Assembly (NCBI GenBank): GCA_003151555.1
Contig: PLXU01000032.1
Coordinates: 1 to 5,803 of the forward strand
DNA from: Acidimicrobiaceae bacterium
GTDB lineage: Bacteria; Actinomycetota; Acidimicrobiia; Acidimicrobiales; RAAP-2
Direction of reading: 5' to 3'
Length of the DNA: 5,803 bases
Part shown: in pieces, positions 5,621-5,803 of the stretch
How positions within the stretch are numbered: position 1 is the first letter of the stretch
Layout of the letters: each line of letters opens with the position of its first letter
Translations under genes and position numbers: made by a program
Notes under the pieces: generated by a model
Database searches by the model: none
Seen by the model: the letters and a program-made list of their open reading frames with translations, nothing else
Told to the model about the DNA's origin: nothing

Positions 5621-5803
5621 ATGACCTACGAACCCAATCCCCATCGATCGCTCCCCTTCGTGTTCGCCGGCGCGGATATCACAAAGGCTCCGATGGTCGT
5701 GGTGACGGTGCACGGGCGTTCCCTCGATCCCGCCTACATGGTCGCCAACGCCGTTGCGCGACTGGACCGTGGGGATCTTTCCTACGTGCTGCCGGCCGCG
5801 GAG
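5621..5803 (+). CDS. Alpha/beta hydrolase, phospholipase/carboxylesterase (MhqD-like), N-terminal part
   Basis: An ATG at 5621 follows a strong AAAGGAG ribosome binding site (5609-5615) by five bases and opens a frame of 61 residues that runs off the window. Residues 24-34 (APMVVVTVHGRS) give the first core beta strand and the HGR oxyanion-loop motif of the phospholipase/carboxylesterase group. SYVLPAAE (54-61) matches the second strand and turn, like the AYLAPQA of MhqD-type proteins. The catalytic Ser-Asp-His lie further downstream and cannot be seen. In Bacillus the mhqD hydrolase gene is next to the mhqO dioxygenase gene in the quinone-response operon, and the same order here supports the assignment. 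The 89-base gap with the intervening hairpin means expression may be only partly coupled to the dioxygenase. The hydrolase fold is likely; the MhqD-like role is inferred from context. Confidence 0.7.
   Translation, partial: MTYEPNPHRSLPFVFAGADITKAPMVVVTVHGRSLDPAYMVANAVARLDRGDLSYVLPAAE

Overview
The window reads as a fragment of a moderately high-GC bacterial genome, most likely an uncultivated actinobacterium (perhaps Acidimicrobiia-like). That is an inference from about 58-60% GC outside one island, GTG start use, a secreted Asp-box propeller and gene content; no taxonomic marker is present. The left end looks like a contig edge or a recombined or mis-joined segment.

Layout. Positions 2-~750 hold the 3' part of a Wzt/TagH-type ABC-transporter ATPase gene, with an in-frame TAG at 92-94. 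It runs in frame and without a break into the C-terminal two thirds of an acyl-CoA dehydrogenase gene (~750-1456). The join coincides with a hand-counted GC step from about 74% (481-780) to about 58% (781-1020), so the single 158-1456 ORF is almost certainly a chimera. The dehydrogenase remnant ends tail to tail with an MFS exporter gene (1453-2697, minus); their stop codons share the palindrome CTAG. The exporter is the second gene of a two-gene operon led by a MarR-family repressor (2694-3122, minus), with stop and start overlapping as GTGA. A perfect TTAGTT-N5-AACTAA palindrome overlaps the presumed transcription start, ribosome binding site and start codon of the MarR gene.

Divergent from marR is a gene for a secreted Asp-box/YCF48-like beta-propeller. 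It opens at 3274, is stopped by an in-frame TGA at 4129-4131, then continues in the same frame to a TAG at 4411-4413. Seven regularly spaced Asp-box-like units, the last two beyond the TGA, indicate a once-intact 379-codon gene. A promoter-bearing intergenic region follows, then a PcpA/MhqO-type ring-cleaving dioxygenase gene (4572-5531), a perfect 18-bp-stem hairpin (5556-5595), and the start of an MhqD-like alpha/beta hydrolase gene (5621 to the window end).

The coherent biological theme is a possible quinone/hydroquinone response: MarR regulator, drug-type exporter, Fe(II) hydroquinone dioxygenase and carboxylesterase-like hydrolase. It resembles the Bacillus mhqR/mhqNOD regulon but is split by the broken propeller gene. 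I see no tRNA, rRNA, CRISPR array, insertion sequence or phage gene.
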